Of a DNA stretch of 6,565 bases, positions 1 to 5,646 are shown piece after piece. Origin of the DNA: Acidimicrobiales bacterium (GTDB lineage: Bacteria > Actinomycetota > Acidimicrobiia > Acidimicrobiales > Palsa-688); NCBI GenBank assembly GCA_030039575.1, contig JASHVH010000357.1, positions 1 to 6,565 of the forward strand. The letters run 5' to 3'. How positions within the stretch are numbered: position 1 is the first letter of the stretch; each line of letters starts with the position of its first letter. A program made the position numbers and the translations under genes. The notes below the pieces were generated by a model. It did not search any database and was not told the origin of the DNA. It was given only the letters and a program-made list of their open reading frames with translations.

Positions 1-8
1 GTCGCCGG

Positions 9-1601
9 TTAGTCGACGTTCGGCATAAATACTCGGCCCAGCGTGTCGAAACTGGTTGGACGTCGCGCCCGCAAAAGCGCGGCGGCGATCACACCGAGCA
101 ACAACCAACCAAACGTCACGAAGGGCAGGAGATCCACTAGCGAGCCACTCCGGGGGTCAACGGCGCCCCAAAGGGGGAATAACAACAGTAAGGCTGCAAT
201 TGCCGGGAGCACCAGGTGTTTCCAAAACTGGAACTCGTCCCTGAACTCAGTGCGGAAGGCCCAGATGGTGGCGACGTTGACGGCCAGGTACATGAGCACG
301 ATCGACAGCGCGGCAGGTGCGGCCAGGTACCTGAAGGTGAGCCCGCCGCCGTAGTTATAGGTCAGAGGCAGCCCGAGCAGGAGCGTGAACCCGCCCACAA
401 GTGCGATCGGCATCATTGGCGTGTGGCGGTGGGACAGCCTCGCCAGCGATCCTGGAAGGGCCCTCTCGCGCCCCATGGCGAACAGAACCCGGATCACCGC
501 ATTGAAAGTCGCGGTGACAAACCCGAGGCCGGTGAGCACCACTACCAGGTCGATCAGCCACAACACCGATGTGGACCAGTACCGGCCAGCCAGATAAGCC
601 AACGGGTTGGCCTGCCTGACTAAGGCGGAGACGCCCTCCCGACCGACCCCCGACATCTCGGCGAACACAACGAGGAGGTAGAAAATGCCCGCCACCACGA
701 CGACGCCGAGAACGCTGACCGGGACGGTGCGTCGGGGCCTTCTTGCCTCCTCGCTCAGGGTGGACGCCGCTTCGAAGCCGGCGAAGGCAGTGATCCCGTA
801 GATCATCCCTGACGTGATGTCGCTGATCTGTTGGTGGGGGGACGAAGCCGGCGATAAAACCCCGAGCGAGTAGTGTGCTGGCCCGACCTTGACCAGGATG
901 GTGATGGCCAACGCCGCAAATACAGCCATCTCTCCGGTGACCAAGGCCAGGTCTACGACCGACGATGTTGCGATCCCCAGGTAGGCGACGAACGACACCA
1001 CTGCCAAAATGATCACGAACAGGGCCCAACTGTCGACGCTGACATGCAGCGTGTCCGCGAGAAGGCTCGAGGCGTAGGAACTGGTGAGCGAAATCCCGGC
1101 CGGCACGTAGAGCGCATAAGCGAAGATCATCACCCAGCCGGTCAGAAAGCCGCCCATCCTGCCCAAGCCGCGGCTGTTGTAGGTGTACAGCGACCCGGCC
1201 GATGGGAGTTTCCGGGCGAACTCCGAAATGCTGTTGGCGCAGCACAAAGAAGCGGCGAAGGCGATGATTATGACCAGGGGAGACGCGAACCCCGCGTAGA
1301 ACACCACGAGCACCAGTCCGGCCACGACGGCACCGGCAGGGGCAACGTTGCTAAGGCCGAACGCAACCACCCGGCCCGAGCCGACCACTTCATGGGCAAG
1401 TCCGCCGCCCTGTCGATTTCGGTCCAGTCCGTTGGGGCTAGACGTCAACGCAGTTTCGGAGCTCGTCGCGGGAGCGTCGAGCAAGCCACCTCGACAAGTA
1501 TCGCACACCGCGCCGCCCGAAGCCGATCGGAGGCGAGCATAGGCATCCTCCACGAAGCGCTCGAGAATCACCCCGGCCTGGGTGAGGTGCCATAACGACA
1601 T
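9..1601 (-). CDS. APC-superfamily amino acid permease with N-terminal extension
   Basis: This is a predicted cytoplasmic-membrane secondary transporter of amino acids or related amines; the exact substrate cannot be read from sequence. About 12 membrane segments are visible, near residues 77-100, 104-124, 150-172, 191-211, 217-238, 262-279, 294-316, 345-375, 397-415, 425-449, 462-480 and 488-511. Family marks are EFARKLPSAGSLYTY (127-141), after helix 2, and GFEAASTLSEEARRPRR (275-291), between helices 6 and 7. The core begins near residue 75, where APC proteins normally start, so the first 70 residues are extra. They are hydrophilic and include a CDTC motif (33-36). The ATG at 1601 has no clear Shine-Dalgarno sequence, and a GTG start near residue 72 is possible but also poorly supported. 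The gene ends with TAA at 9-11. It lies downstream of the microprotein gene on the same strand, but a 263-base gap argues for its own promoter. The family call is sure; the start is not. Confidence 0.92.
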   Translation of the reverse strand: MSLWHLTQAGVILERFVEDAYARLRSASGGAVCDTCRGGLLDAPATSSETALTSSPNGLDRNRQGGGLAHEVVGSGRVVAFGLSNVAPAGAVVAGLVLVVFYAGFASPLVIIIAFAASLCCANSISEFARKLPSAGSLYTYNSRGLGRMGGFLTGWVMIFAYALYVPAGISLTSSYASSLLADTLHVSVDSWALFVIILAVVSFVAYLGIATSSVVDLALVTGEMAVFAALAITILVKVGPAHYSLGVLSPASSPHQQISDITSGMIYGITAFAGFEAASTLSEEARRPRRTVPVSVLGVVVVAGIFYLLVVFAEMSGVGREGVSALVRQANPLAYLAGRYWSTSVLWLIDLVVVLTGLGFVTATFNAVIRVLFAMGRERALPGSLARLSHRHTPMMPIALVGGFTLLLGLPLTYNYGGGLTFRYLAAPAALSIVLMYLAVNVATIWAFRTEFRDEFQFWKHLVLPAIAALLLLFPLWGAVDPRSGSLVDLLPFVTFGWLLLGVIAAALLRARRPTSFDTLGRVFMPNVD

Positions 1602-1719
1602 CTGTGGTGCGATTAAACCTGTCGAGCGCGGCCTTCAGGAGCGACCAGAGGTCACCGGCAGAGCCGCAGAGAAAGGAGACGTGGCGGTCGGAGTGTGCCT
1701 AGACAGGATGAGCCACGAT

Positions 1720-1744
1720 TAACCCGCGTCGATTTGTCCTGAAC
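1720..1744 (-). promoter_or_regulatory. Possible SigB/SigF-type promoter upstream of the permease
   Basis: On the minus strand GTTC (1744-1741) is followed after 15 bases by GGGTTA (1725-1720). This resembles the GTTT, 14-17 bases, GGGTAT pattern of general-stress sigma factors in Actinobacteria, with one mismatch in the -35 box and two in the -10 box. It would start RNA about 110 bases upstream of the annotated permease ATG. Short degenerate motifs of this kind occur by chance, so this is only a candidate. Confidence 0.22.
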
Positions 1745-1833
1745 GGGCTTCTCCTGCGCCTCTAATAGTGCTCGGCGACAATGACGAGTGGCATAACGTT
1801 GATCCCGAAGGCTGTCCCGTCAAGGGCTGGTGA

Positions 1834-1856
1834 CGACGGGCCTTGCGGCCGGGTCG
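1834..1856 (-). terminator. Hairpin after the microprotein gene, candidate terminator
   Basis: Read on the minus strand, CGAC-CC-GGCC-GCAA-GGCC-C-GTCG forms two 4-bp stem blocks with a 2x1 internal loop and a GCAA (GNRA-type) tetraloop. It begins 8 bases after the TAA of the microprotein gene, where a terminator of the DUF6325 unit would be expected. No T-tract follows, so classical intrinsic termination is doubtful, although actinobacterial terminators often lack one. A second hairpin (CCCGTC at 1816-1821 pairing with GACGGG at 1835-1840) overlaps it and would be mutually exclusive. Confidence 0.35.
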
Positions 1857-1864
1857 GGATGGGA

Positions 1865-2023
1865 TTACCGGCCGCGTCGGTCGTCTCGTCGGTCCTCGCG
1901 CCGGTCCTGGCGGCGGTCGACCCCGTTGGAGACAACCTTGGCTGTACCGACGACGGCGGCGGTGCGGGCGACGGGAGCCGCGATCACGGCTCGACGGGCA
2001 GTGCGTGCGGGACGGATTGGCAT
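1865..2023 (-). CDS. 52-residue membrane microprotein with DRRx-repeat tail
   Basis: The start is the ATG at 2023, preceded by GGAAGGAG (2037-2030) at a 6-base spacing. It lies one base after the TGA of the DUF6325 gene, so translational coupling is likely. The product begins MPIRPARTARR, has an alanine/valine-rich, weakly hydrophobic stretch at residues 12-35 (AVIAAPVARTAAVVGTAKVV) that may span or enter the membrane, and ends with four DRRx units (36-51) and a final Arg. It is very basic. From memory, small proteins with this kind of start commonly accompany DUF6325 genes in Actinobacteria, some of them with longer C-termini, so this copy may be short or truncated after the repeat. The function is unknown. 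The matched start, Shine-Dalgarno sequence and tight coupling make it a real gene despite its size. An in-frame ATG at 2170 would add 49 residues antisense-like in character and has no support. Confidence 0.8.
   Translation of the reverse strand: MPIRPARTARRAVIAAPVARTAAVVGTAKVVSNGVDRRQDRREDRRDDRRGR
1871..1918 (-). repeat. Four 12-base tandem units encoding DRRx
   Basis: Within the microprotein gene, codons 36-51 form four 12-base units read as DRRQ, DRRE, DRRD and DRRG. The Arg codons vary (CGC, CGG, CGA) while Asp is always GAC, so the protein pattern is better kept than the DNA. The fourth codon of each unit is free. The tail has an alternating acidic and basic pattern suited to a charged helix or to a contact with lipid headgroups or nucleic acid; that role is inference. 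Confidence 0.75.
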
Positions 2024-2024
2024 G

Positions 2025-2477
2025 TCAGGCTCCTTCCAGGGCTTCTTCGGCTTCAAGGGATGCGAGGATGGCTTGGACAGGGATGCGTCCGCTAGCCACG
2101 AGCTGGCCACCCGAGCGGCGGGCGGCAGAGGCGAACGGGGCCGCCCATGAATTTTCCCAGACGAGGACACCAGCGGTGGTACCCGGCTCCATGGCGTTGG
2201 CCAAGTTCTTCACGTCCTCCTCGGCCAGCAGCTCCGCCAGTTGGGCCTCGGCCGCCCGCAGCTCGTCGAGCTGGTCAAAGTCATCTATCTCGAGGGCCTC
2301 GACGGAGCCGTTATCGTCTTTTTGCAAGATAAGTATGTCCAGTACTCGGACCAGCTTGGCGTCGACCAGGCGACCGATCTCTGCCGCCATCTCACCGGTG
2401 AAGTTCGAGGCACCGGGCGGGAACTCGACCACCATGTAATCGACTGGCCCCAATTCGTCAATATCAACCTGAGTCAA
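2025..2477 (-). CDS. DUF6325 family protein (TTG start)
   Basis: This 150-residue, acidic, soluble-looking protein has no signal peptide or membrane span. Recognisable family segments, in order, are DELGPVDYMVVEFP (7-20), NFTGEM (25-30), a helix at 31-40, VRVLDILILQKDDNGSVE (43-60), an acidic helix at 66-88, EDVKNLANAMEPGTTAGVLVWEN (87-109, key residues E97, G99 and W107), and APFASAARRSGGQLVASGRIP (113-133). The function is unknown. The start is chosen as the TTG at 2477 because GAAAGGAG (2493-2486) lies 8 bases upstream and the first conserved block begins a few residues in. The frame stays open upstream to 3020, but that part runs antisense to the DUF1269 gene, has odd composition and is not coding. 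The next gene starts one base after this stop, so the two form one unit. A divergent DUF1269 gene shares the upstream region. Confidence 0.9.
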   Translation of the reverse strand: MTQVDIDELGPVDYMVVEFPPGASNFTGEMAAEIGRLVDAKLVRVLDILILQKDDNGSVEALEIDDFDQLDELRAAEAQLAELLAEEDVKNLANAMEPGTTAGVLVWENSWAAPFASAARRSGGQLVASGRIPVQAILASLEAEEALEGA

Positions 2478-2485
2478 TTTGCGGG

Positions 2486-2493
2486 CTCCTTTC
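2486..2493 (-). promoter_or_regulatory. Ribosome binding site deciding the DUF6325 TTG start
   Basis: GAAAGGAG on the minus strand ends 8 bases before the TTG at 2477. It is the only strong Shine-Dalgarno match near the start of the conserved domain. No ATG or GTG in frame is equally well placed. Confidence 0.8.
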
Positions 2494-2532
2494 GGTAGAA
2501 GGGGTGGGCAAAATCCTCTTGTTGCCTCACGA

Positions 2533-2544
2533 TCCCGATCGGGA
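2533..2544. promoter_or_regulatory. 12-base perfect palindrome, candidate operator
   Basis: TCCCGATCGGGA is a perfect inverted repeat lying 56 bases upstream of the DUF6325 TTG start. The position suits a dimeric regulator acting on the minus-strand promoter. A perfect 12-mer palindrome is not rare enough in high-GC DNA to prove function. No second copy was seen in the window. Confidence 0.3.
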
Positions 2545-2583
2545 CCTCCCCTGGTTGGTAAAGAGGGCGGTATTCGCTGTCGA

Positions 2584-2611
2584 TTGACCCTCATCTGATC
2601 TGATATATACG
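2584..2611 (+). promoter_or_regulatory. Weak sigma70-like promoter candidate for DUF1269
   Basis: TTGACC (2584-2589), then 16 bases, then TATACG (2606-2611), in the most AT-rich part of the intergenic region. The -35 box matches five of six consensus bases; the -10 box matches only partly. Transcription from here would give a leader of about 230 bases before the DUF1269 start. A better -35 box, TTGACA at 2649-2654, has no acceptable -10 box at 16-18 bases. Confidence 0.25.
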
Positions 2612-2634
2612 AACTCGACGGCGCCAGATCATCA

Positions 2635-2688
2635 TTCGGATGGGGTGATTGACACCAGGTTGGCCAATACCCGTTCGGATCAGGGTGA
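2635..2688. repeat. Imperfect direct repeat TTCGGAT..GGGTGA
   Basis: TTCGGATGGGGTGA (2635-2648) recurs as TTCGGATCAGGGTGA (2674-2688), 39 bases further on, which is close to four helical turns. The spacing places both copies on the same face of the DNA, so they could bind one regulator twice upstream of the DUF1269 gene. The functional reading is inference. Confidence 0.3.
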
Positions 2689-2836
2689 CATGCGAACGGT
2701 CCACCAGCGCTGGCTCGCTCTTGGCCGGAGGTTCCCGCTCTCCACTGAACCGCCCGTTTTGGGTGAGGATTGTTATCCAGCGTCGTCGTACGTTTGCTAC
2801 CAACTCCGTTGCCTCCAGTGAGGTGACCATCGGCAT

Positions 2837-2842
2837 AGGAGG
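2837..2842 (+). promoter_or_regulatory. Ribosome binding site of the DUF1269 gene
   Basis: AGGAGG is a full Shine-Dalgarno core ending 4 bases before the ATG at 2847. The spacing is short but workable. It favours this ATG over the in-frame ATG at 2649, which would add 66 residues without family character. Confidence 0.75.
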
Positions 2843-2846
2843 CCGC

Positions 2847-3338
2847 ATGACAAACCTGGCTACGACGATTGCCACTTATGACGATGAAGTGGCAGCCGAA
2901 AAAGACTGGGCCGCCGTGGAATCCGCCGGCCGTGCTGGGTCTGTAGACATCGCTGACGCGGCACTGGTGACAAGAGGTGCTGACGGCACCGTGACCACCG
3001 TCCACCGGCAGTCCCACCATGGGTGGGGCAAAGGCGCCGTGGCGGGCGCCGTCGTTGGGCTCCTCTTCCCGCCCGCGATCGTTGCCGGAGCCGTAGCTGG
3101 CGGTGCCGGCGGAGGCATCGTCGCGCGGCTGAACCGTAGCCTCGACCGCGGCGACATAAAGGAGCTGGGCGACGTAATGGACTCGGGAGAGCTCGCCATG
3201 GTCGTCGTCACTAACGAGGGTTCGGTCGCGACCCTGACCGAGCTGCTCGAAGGAGCGACAAAGACGCTGAGCAGGGCGAGCTCCACTGCTGAAGACTTGC
3301 AGGAGGAGCTCAATACGGGAGCGAGTGCACCGTCTTAA
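2847..3338 (+). CDS. DUF1269 domain membrane protein
   Basis: This protein of 163 residues has an unknown function. Its N-terminal part (8-53) alternates strand and helix: TIATYDDEVAAEKDW, then DIADAALVTRGADGTVTTV. A glycine/alanine-rich hydrophobic hairpin follows at 61-93 (GKGAVAGAVVGLLFPPAIVAG, then AGGAGGGIVARL), rich in GxxxG-like spacing, as is typical of this family. The C-terminal part has RGDIKELGDVMDSGELAMVVV (101-121) and then a helical, polar tail. It probably inserts in the cytoplasmic membrane through the hairpin. It is divergent from the DUF6325 gene and shares its upstream region. Its TAA overlaps the stop of the convergent TPR gene, so there is no room for a terminator between them. 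Family membership is clear from the hairpin and the flanking segments; the role is not known. Confidence 0.88.
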   Translation: MTNLATTIATYDDEVAAEKDWAAVESAGRAGSVDIADAALVTRGADGTVTTVHRQSHHGWGKGAVAGAVVGLLFPPAIVAGAVAGGAGGGIVARLNRSLDRGDIKELGDVMDSGELAMVVVTNEGSVATLTELLEGATKTLSRASSTAEDLQEELNTGASAPS

Positions 3339-4381
3339 TAGGCCGAGGCGCGAACGACAAGCTCCCGAGCCCGTGCGGTGTGGCGCACGCCGATGTTTAG
3401 CGTGGCCAGCTGCAGCGCACGATGAGGGTCACCACCAATTCCCAACCAGAATTCGGCTGCATGGTCGGCAAAAGCTTCCGGGTGACGCGCCACCACCTCG
3501 TCGTAGCGCACCGCGGCCTTATCGCGCCACCCAACCGCCTCCTCCAGCCGTCCCACTTCGTTCAGGGTACGAGCCAGCGCGGCCGGGTACTCGGGGTCGT
3601 CAGATGAGGCCGTGAGCCGAAAAAGCCGGGCGATGGCGGTTCCGCCGTCGCCCAGGGCGGCTTCGACCTCGGCCAAATGGCCCTCCGCCGGCGCATAGGC
3701 CGGCACCAGGCGAACAGCGGCCTGGAAACGGGTAAGAGCCCGGTGGAGATTGCCCTGCCCTTGCCACATGCGCCCCCACTGGAGCTCGAGCTGCGCCGGC
3801 GGGAAGGGCGACACCCCGCGGTAGCGGTCCCGGCTTTGGCGGAACAACCGCTCTGCAGCCAGAATGTCCCCGCGCTCAGCGTACAGGGTCGCCAAAGCGG
3901 CCACGGGGCAGAAGTCGGCTCGGCGCTCGGCGGCCGCCTCATAGAACGCAAGGGCTGGCTCATAGCGCCCGGTTGCTTGAAAGATGCCGGCGCGCTCGGC
4001 GTTCACAACGCTGGGATCTGACCCAAGCCGCTGCGCCCGGTCAAGGTCTTCCAGTGCCTCGTTAAATCGGTGCATCCGACCCCGTGCTCGAGCGCGGGCG
4101 AGAAAGGCCACGTCGTTTGCCGGCAGATTACTGGCTAACTGCTCTGCCCGGCATAGTGCCCACTCGTAATCGACAATGCGACCCAGGATGTGGCCACGCA
4201 TGGCCACGAGCTCGATGAGCTCGGCCTCGTCGCTCACAGCAGGTCGCGGCCCCGACGTGACGTACCGCTCCCGGCCGTCGATCTGCGCTTGCAGGTTGAC
4301 CATTGCCAAGAAGCCCGCCGTCACTGGCTGTTCGCCGCCCCTGGCGTCCCCTGCCGGCGTGGCGTTACCGCATCGGGCCAT
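3335..4381 (-). CDS. Tetratricopeptide repeat (TPR) protein
   Basis: This protein of 348 residues is built mainly of helical TPR-like hairpins, near residues 91-120, 125-157, 160-188, 198-229, 231-257, 266-300 and 303-330. Characteristic positions are visible in RARGRMHRFNEALEDLDRA (98-116), AGIFQATGRYEPALAFYEAA (131-150) and WGRMWQGQGNLHRALTRFQA (202-221). Such repeats form a superhelix that binds other proteins. There is no signal peptide or membrane span, so a cytoplasmic scaffold is likely. The ATG at 4381 lies 10 bases after the stop of the DUF4331 gene, with GAGG 8 bases upstream. The first 45 residues are not repeat-like, and a later start (Met27, MVNLQAQ) is possible. The tight spacing indicates co-transcription with the DUF4331 gene and suggests a partner role. 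The 3' end overlaps the convergent DUF1269 gene by four bases. Confidence 0.85.
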   Translation of the reverse strand: MARCGNATPAGDARGGEQPVTAGFLAMVNLQAQIDGRERYVTSGPRPAVSDEAELIELVAMRGHILGRIVDYEWALCRAEQLASNLPANDVAFLARARARGRMHRFNEALEDLDRAQRLGSDPSVVNAERAGIFQATGRYEPALAFYEAAAERRADFCPVAALATLYAERGDILAAERLFRQSRDRYRGVSPFPPAQLELQWGRMWQGQGNLHRALTRFQAAVRLVPAYAPAEGHLAEVEAALGDGGTAIARLFRLTASSDDPEYPAALARTLNEVGRLEEAVGWRDKAAVRYDEVVARHPEAFADHAAEFWLGIGGDPHRALQLATLNIGVRHTARARELVVRASAY

Positions 4382-4391
4382 GGCCTTCGCC

Positions 4392-5540
4392 TCAACGGGC
4401 GACTATTGCGGGAGCCTTCGGTGCGGGAGGGTTTCGCTCGGGTGAGGAGAGGTAAGGGAACATGCGAGAGGCCGGTACCGTCGCCTGGTCGACACCGTCA
4501 CTGACCCGCGGCCCCTCGCCCCCGTTCACCAGGAGCGTCATGAAAGTGTCGATGGCGTCGTCATTGAGAGACCGGCCGCCGCAGCTCAGATGGGGCACCC
4601 CCCTGAGCACCGTGCGCTCGATCTCCAAGTAGCTGTCCTCGGCATACGGTTTCGAAACGTCCACGACCATCGCGTCGGCTAGCAGGAACTCCGTCAAGGG
4701 GTGGGCGCCGTGCTCGTCAAGCGGCCAATCGGTGTTCCCGTCGAGGCTGTCCCAGAACGCGAGATTGGCGCTCATCCGCGCTCGATAAGCGCTCCCGTAG
4801 GCGGCGCTTAACTGGAAGGCGTCCTCCTGGTTGTACAAGTCGCGAAGCTCTATGTCCCTGTTGACCACATCGAAGTCCTTCGGGAGCAGCAGGAAGTTCT
4901 TGACCTCAGGACGACCGTACCGTTCGAGGCGGGCTCTCAGCGACCCGGTCGTGATAGTTTCGCCGACGACGGCGAACATCGGCCCCTCAACCCCGAGCAT
5001 CGTCGGCACGTCGAGTTGCGCCACGATGCTCAACACGTTCTGGTGGAACATGGTGGAAGTACCGCGAACTTCAAATGCCAGCTTCCGCGTGATGATGGTT
5101 TGCAACGCCTTCACCCCGTCGAAGAAGAAGGGATCCATCCGAACTCCGGCAAAAACGCGTATGCCATCCGCTCGGCCTCCCTGCTCGTCATTCACCTGGA
5201 ACGAAACTCGTGTCCCGTTCGGCGTCGTACAGGAGCCAACCTGGCTGAGCGCGCCGTCACCGTCGCGTTCGGACGGGGCAGCAAAACGGCAGCTGAAGAC
5301 CTGTTCCTTCTCGCCGAACGCGAATGCCGGACCAGTGCCGCCCAAAGCGATAGCCGCCGGCCGCACCCGGAAACGGTAGTCGACAGCATCGGAAAAGAGC
5401 GCTGACGTCCCCGCAAACGGGAAGACATCCATCACCAAGACCAGGGTGCTCGGCTCTTCTGGACTGGGGAACACGAACATGTCCGTGATGTCGGCAACCG
5501 GGTCGGCGAAGGCTCGCGGCCCAGAGGCATGGTCCGACAT
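4392..5540 (-). CDS. DUF4331 family protein
   Basis: This protein of 382 residues has an unknown function. Family segments are SDHASGPRAFADPVADITDM (2-21), a strand-rich stretch at 32-40 (TLVLVMDVF), VFAGVRMDPFFFD (129-141), GRPEVKNFLL (209-218), CGGRSLNDDAIDTFMTLLVN (320-339), SDGVD (347-351) and FPYLSSPE (361-368). The two ends are the most diagnostic. There is no signal peptide or membrane span, so this copy should be cytoplasmic, whereas some family members elsewhere carry export signals. Three cysteines occur (84, 104, 320). The ATG at 5540 is supported by AAGGAGG 8 bases upstream and by the conserved SDH start of the family. The TPR gene follows after 10 bases; the Dyp-type peroxidase gene precedes it by 106 bases. 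The context hints at a complex with the TPR protein and possibly a link to peroxide or heme chemistry, which is inference. Confidence 0.9.
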   Translation of the reverse strand: MSDHASGPRAFADPVADITDMFVFPSPEEPSTLVLVMDVFPFAGTSALFSDAVDYRFRVRPAAIALGGTGPAFAFGEKEQVFSCRFAAPSERDGDGALSQVGSCTTPNGTRVSFQVNDEQGGRADGIRVFAGVRMDPFFFDGVKALQTIITRKLAFEVRGTSTMFHQNVLSIVAQLDVPTMLGVEGPMFAVVGETITTGSLRARLERYGRPEVKNFLLLPKDFDVVNRDIELRDLYNQEDAFQLSAAYGSAYRARMSANLAFWDSLDGNTDWPLDEHGAHPLTEFLLADAMVVDVSKPYAEDSYLEIERTVLRGVPHLSCGGRSLNDDAIDTFMTLLVNGGEGPRVSDGVDQATVPASRMFPYLSSPERNPPAPKAPAIVAR

Positions 5541-5548
5541 TTTCTTGC

Positions 5549-5555
5549 CCTCCTT
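5549..5555 (-). promoter_or_regulatory. Ribosome binding site of the DUF4331 gene
   Basis: AAGGAGG on the minus strand lies 8 bases before the ATG at 5540, the strongest Shine-Dalgarno match in the right half of the window. It fits high, independent translation initiation rather than coupling to the peroxidase gene. Confidence 0.75.
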
Positions 5556-5576
5556 AAGTCGTGGTTGGTTTGGGAT

Positions 5577-5593
5577 GCGGTGGTTTGCACCGC
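5577..5593 (-). other. Short perfect hairpin between peroxidase and DUF4331 genes
   Basis: GCGGTG, a 5-base loop and CACCGC form a perfect 6-bp GC-rich stem. It lies 53 bases after the peroxidase stop and 21 bases before the DUF4331 Shine-Dalgarno sequence. No T-tract follows on the minus strand, so it may be a partial terminator, an RNA-processing or stability element, or chance. Confidence 0.3.
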
Positions 5594-5646
5594 CTTCTCG
5601 GTTGCATCGCTATGGGTGGCCTGAACGACCGCTCGTACCCGCCGGC

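Larger units (their letters stand above)
2478..2846. other. Divergent intergenic region between DUF6325 and DUF1269 genes
   Basis: These 369 bases separate the two divergent starts and hold both ribosome binding sites. No credible gene lies in them: both the minus-strand frame continuing from DUF6325 and the plus-strand frame preceding DUF1269 remain open, but they have no family features and no start with a Shine-Dalgarno sequence. The stretch 2590-2612 (TCATCTGATCTGATATATAC) is AT-rich compared with its surroundings, which suits a promoter. Further elements are a 12-base palindrome at 2533-2544, a direct repeat at 2635-2688 and an 8-base palindrome TTGGCCAA at 2660-2667. Confidence 0.7.

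Noticed and set aside
355..1245. Long minus-strand frame of 296 residues inside the permease gene.
   Set aside because: It is an alternate-frame shadow, rich in Arg, His and Pro, without domain features, while the main frame encodes a clear membrane protein.
1675..1723. Tiny plus-strand frame after AAAGGAG with a GTG start (13 codons).
   Set aside because: The spacing of two bases is too short for initiation and the peptide ends at once; chance is more likely.
2649..2846. Longer DUF1269 start at the in-frame ATG at 2649.
   Set aside because: The added 66 residues show no family features; AGGAGG lies right before the ATG at 2847.
2478..3020. Upstream continuation of the DUF6325 frame to an ATG at 3020 (would give 331 residues).
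   Set aside because: It runs antisense to the DUF1269 gene, has low-complexity, coding-unlike composition, and the strong ribosome binding site with the TTG at 2477 sits exactly before the conserved domain.
4831..5405. Plus-strand open frames opposite the DUF4331 gene.
   Set aside because: They are antisense frames of a high-GC gene with no recognisable motif or ribosome binding site.
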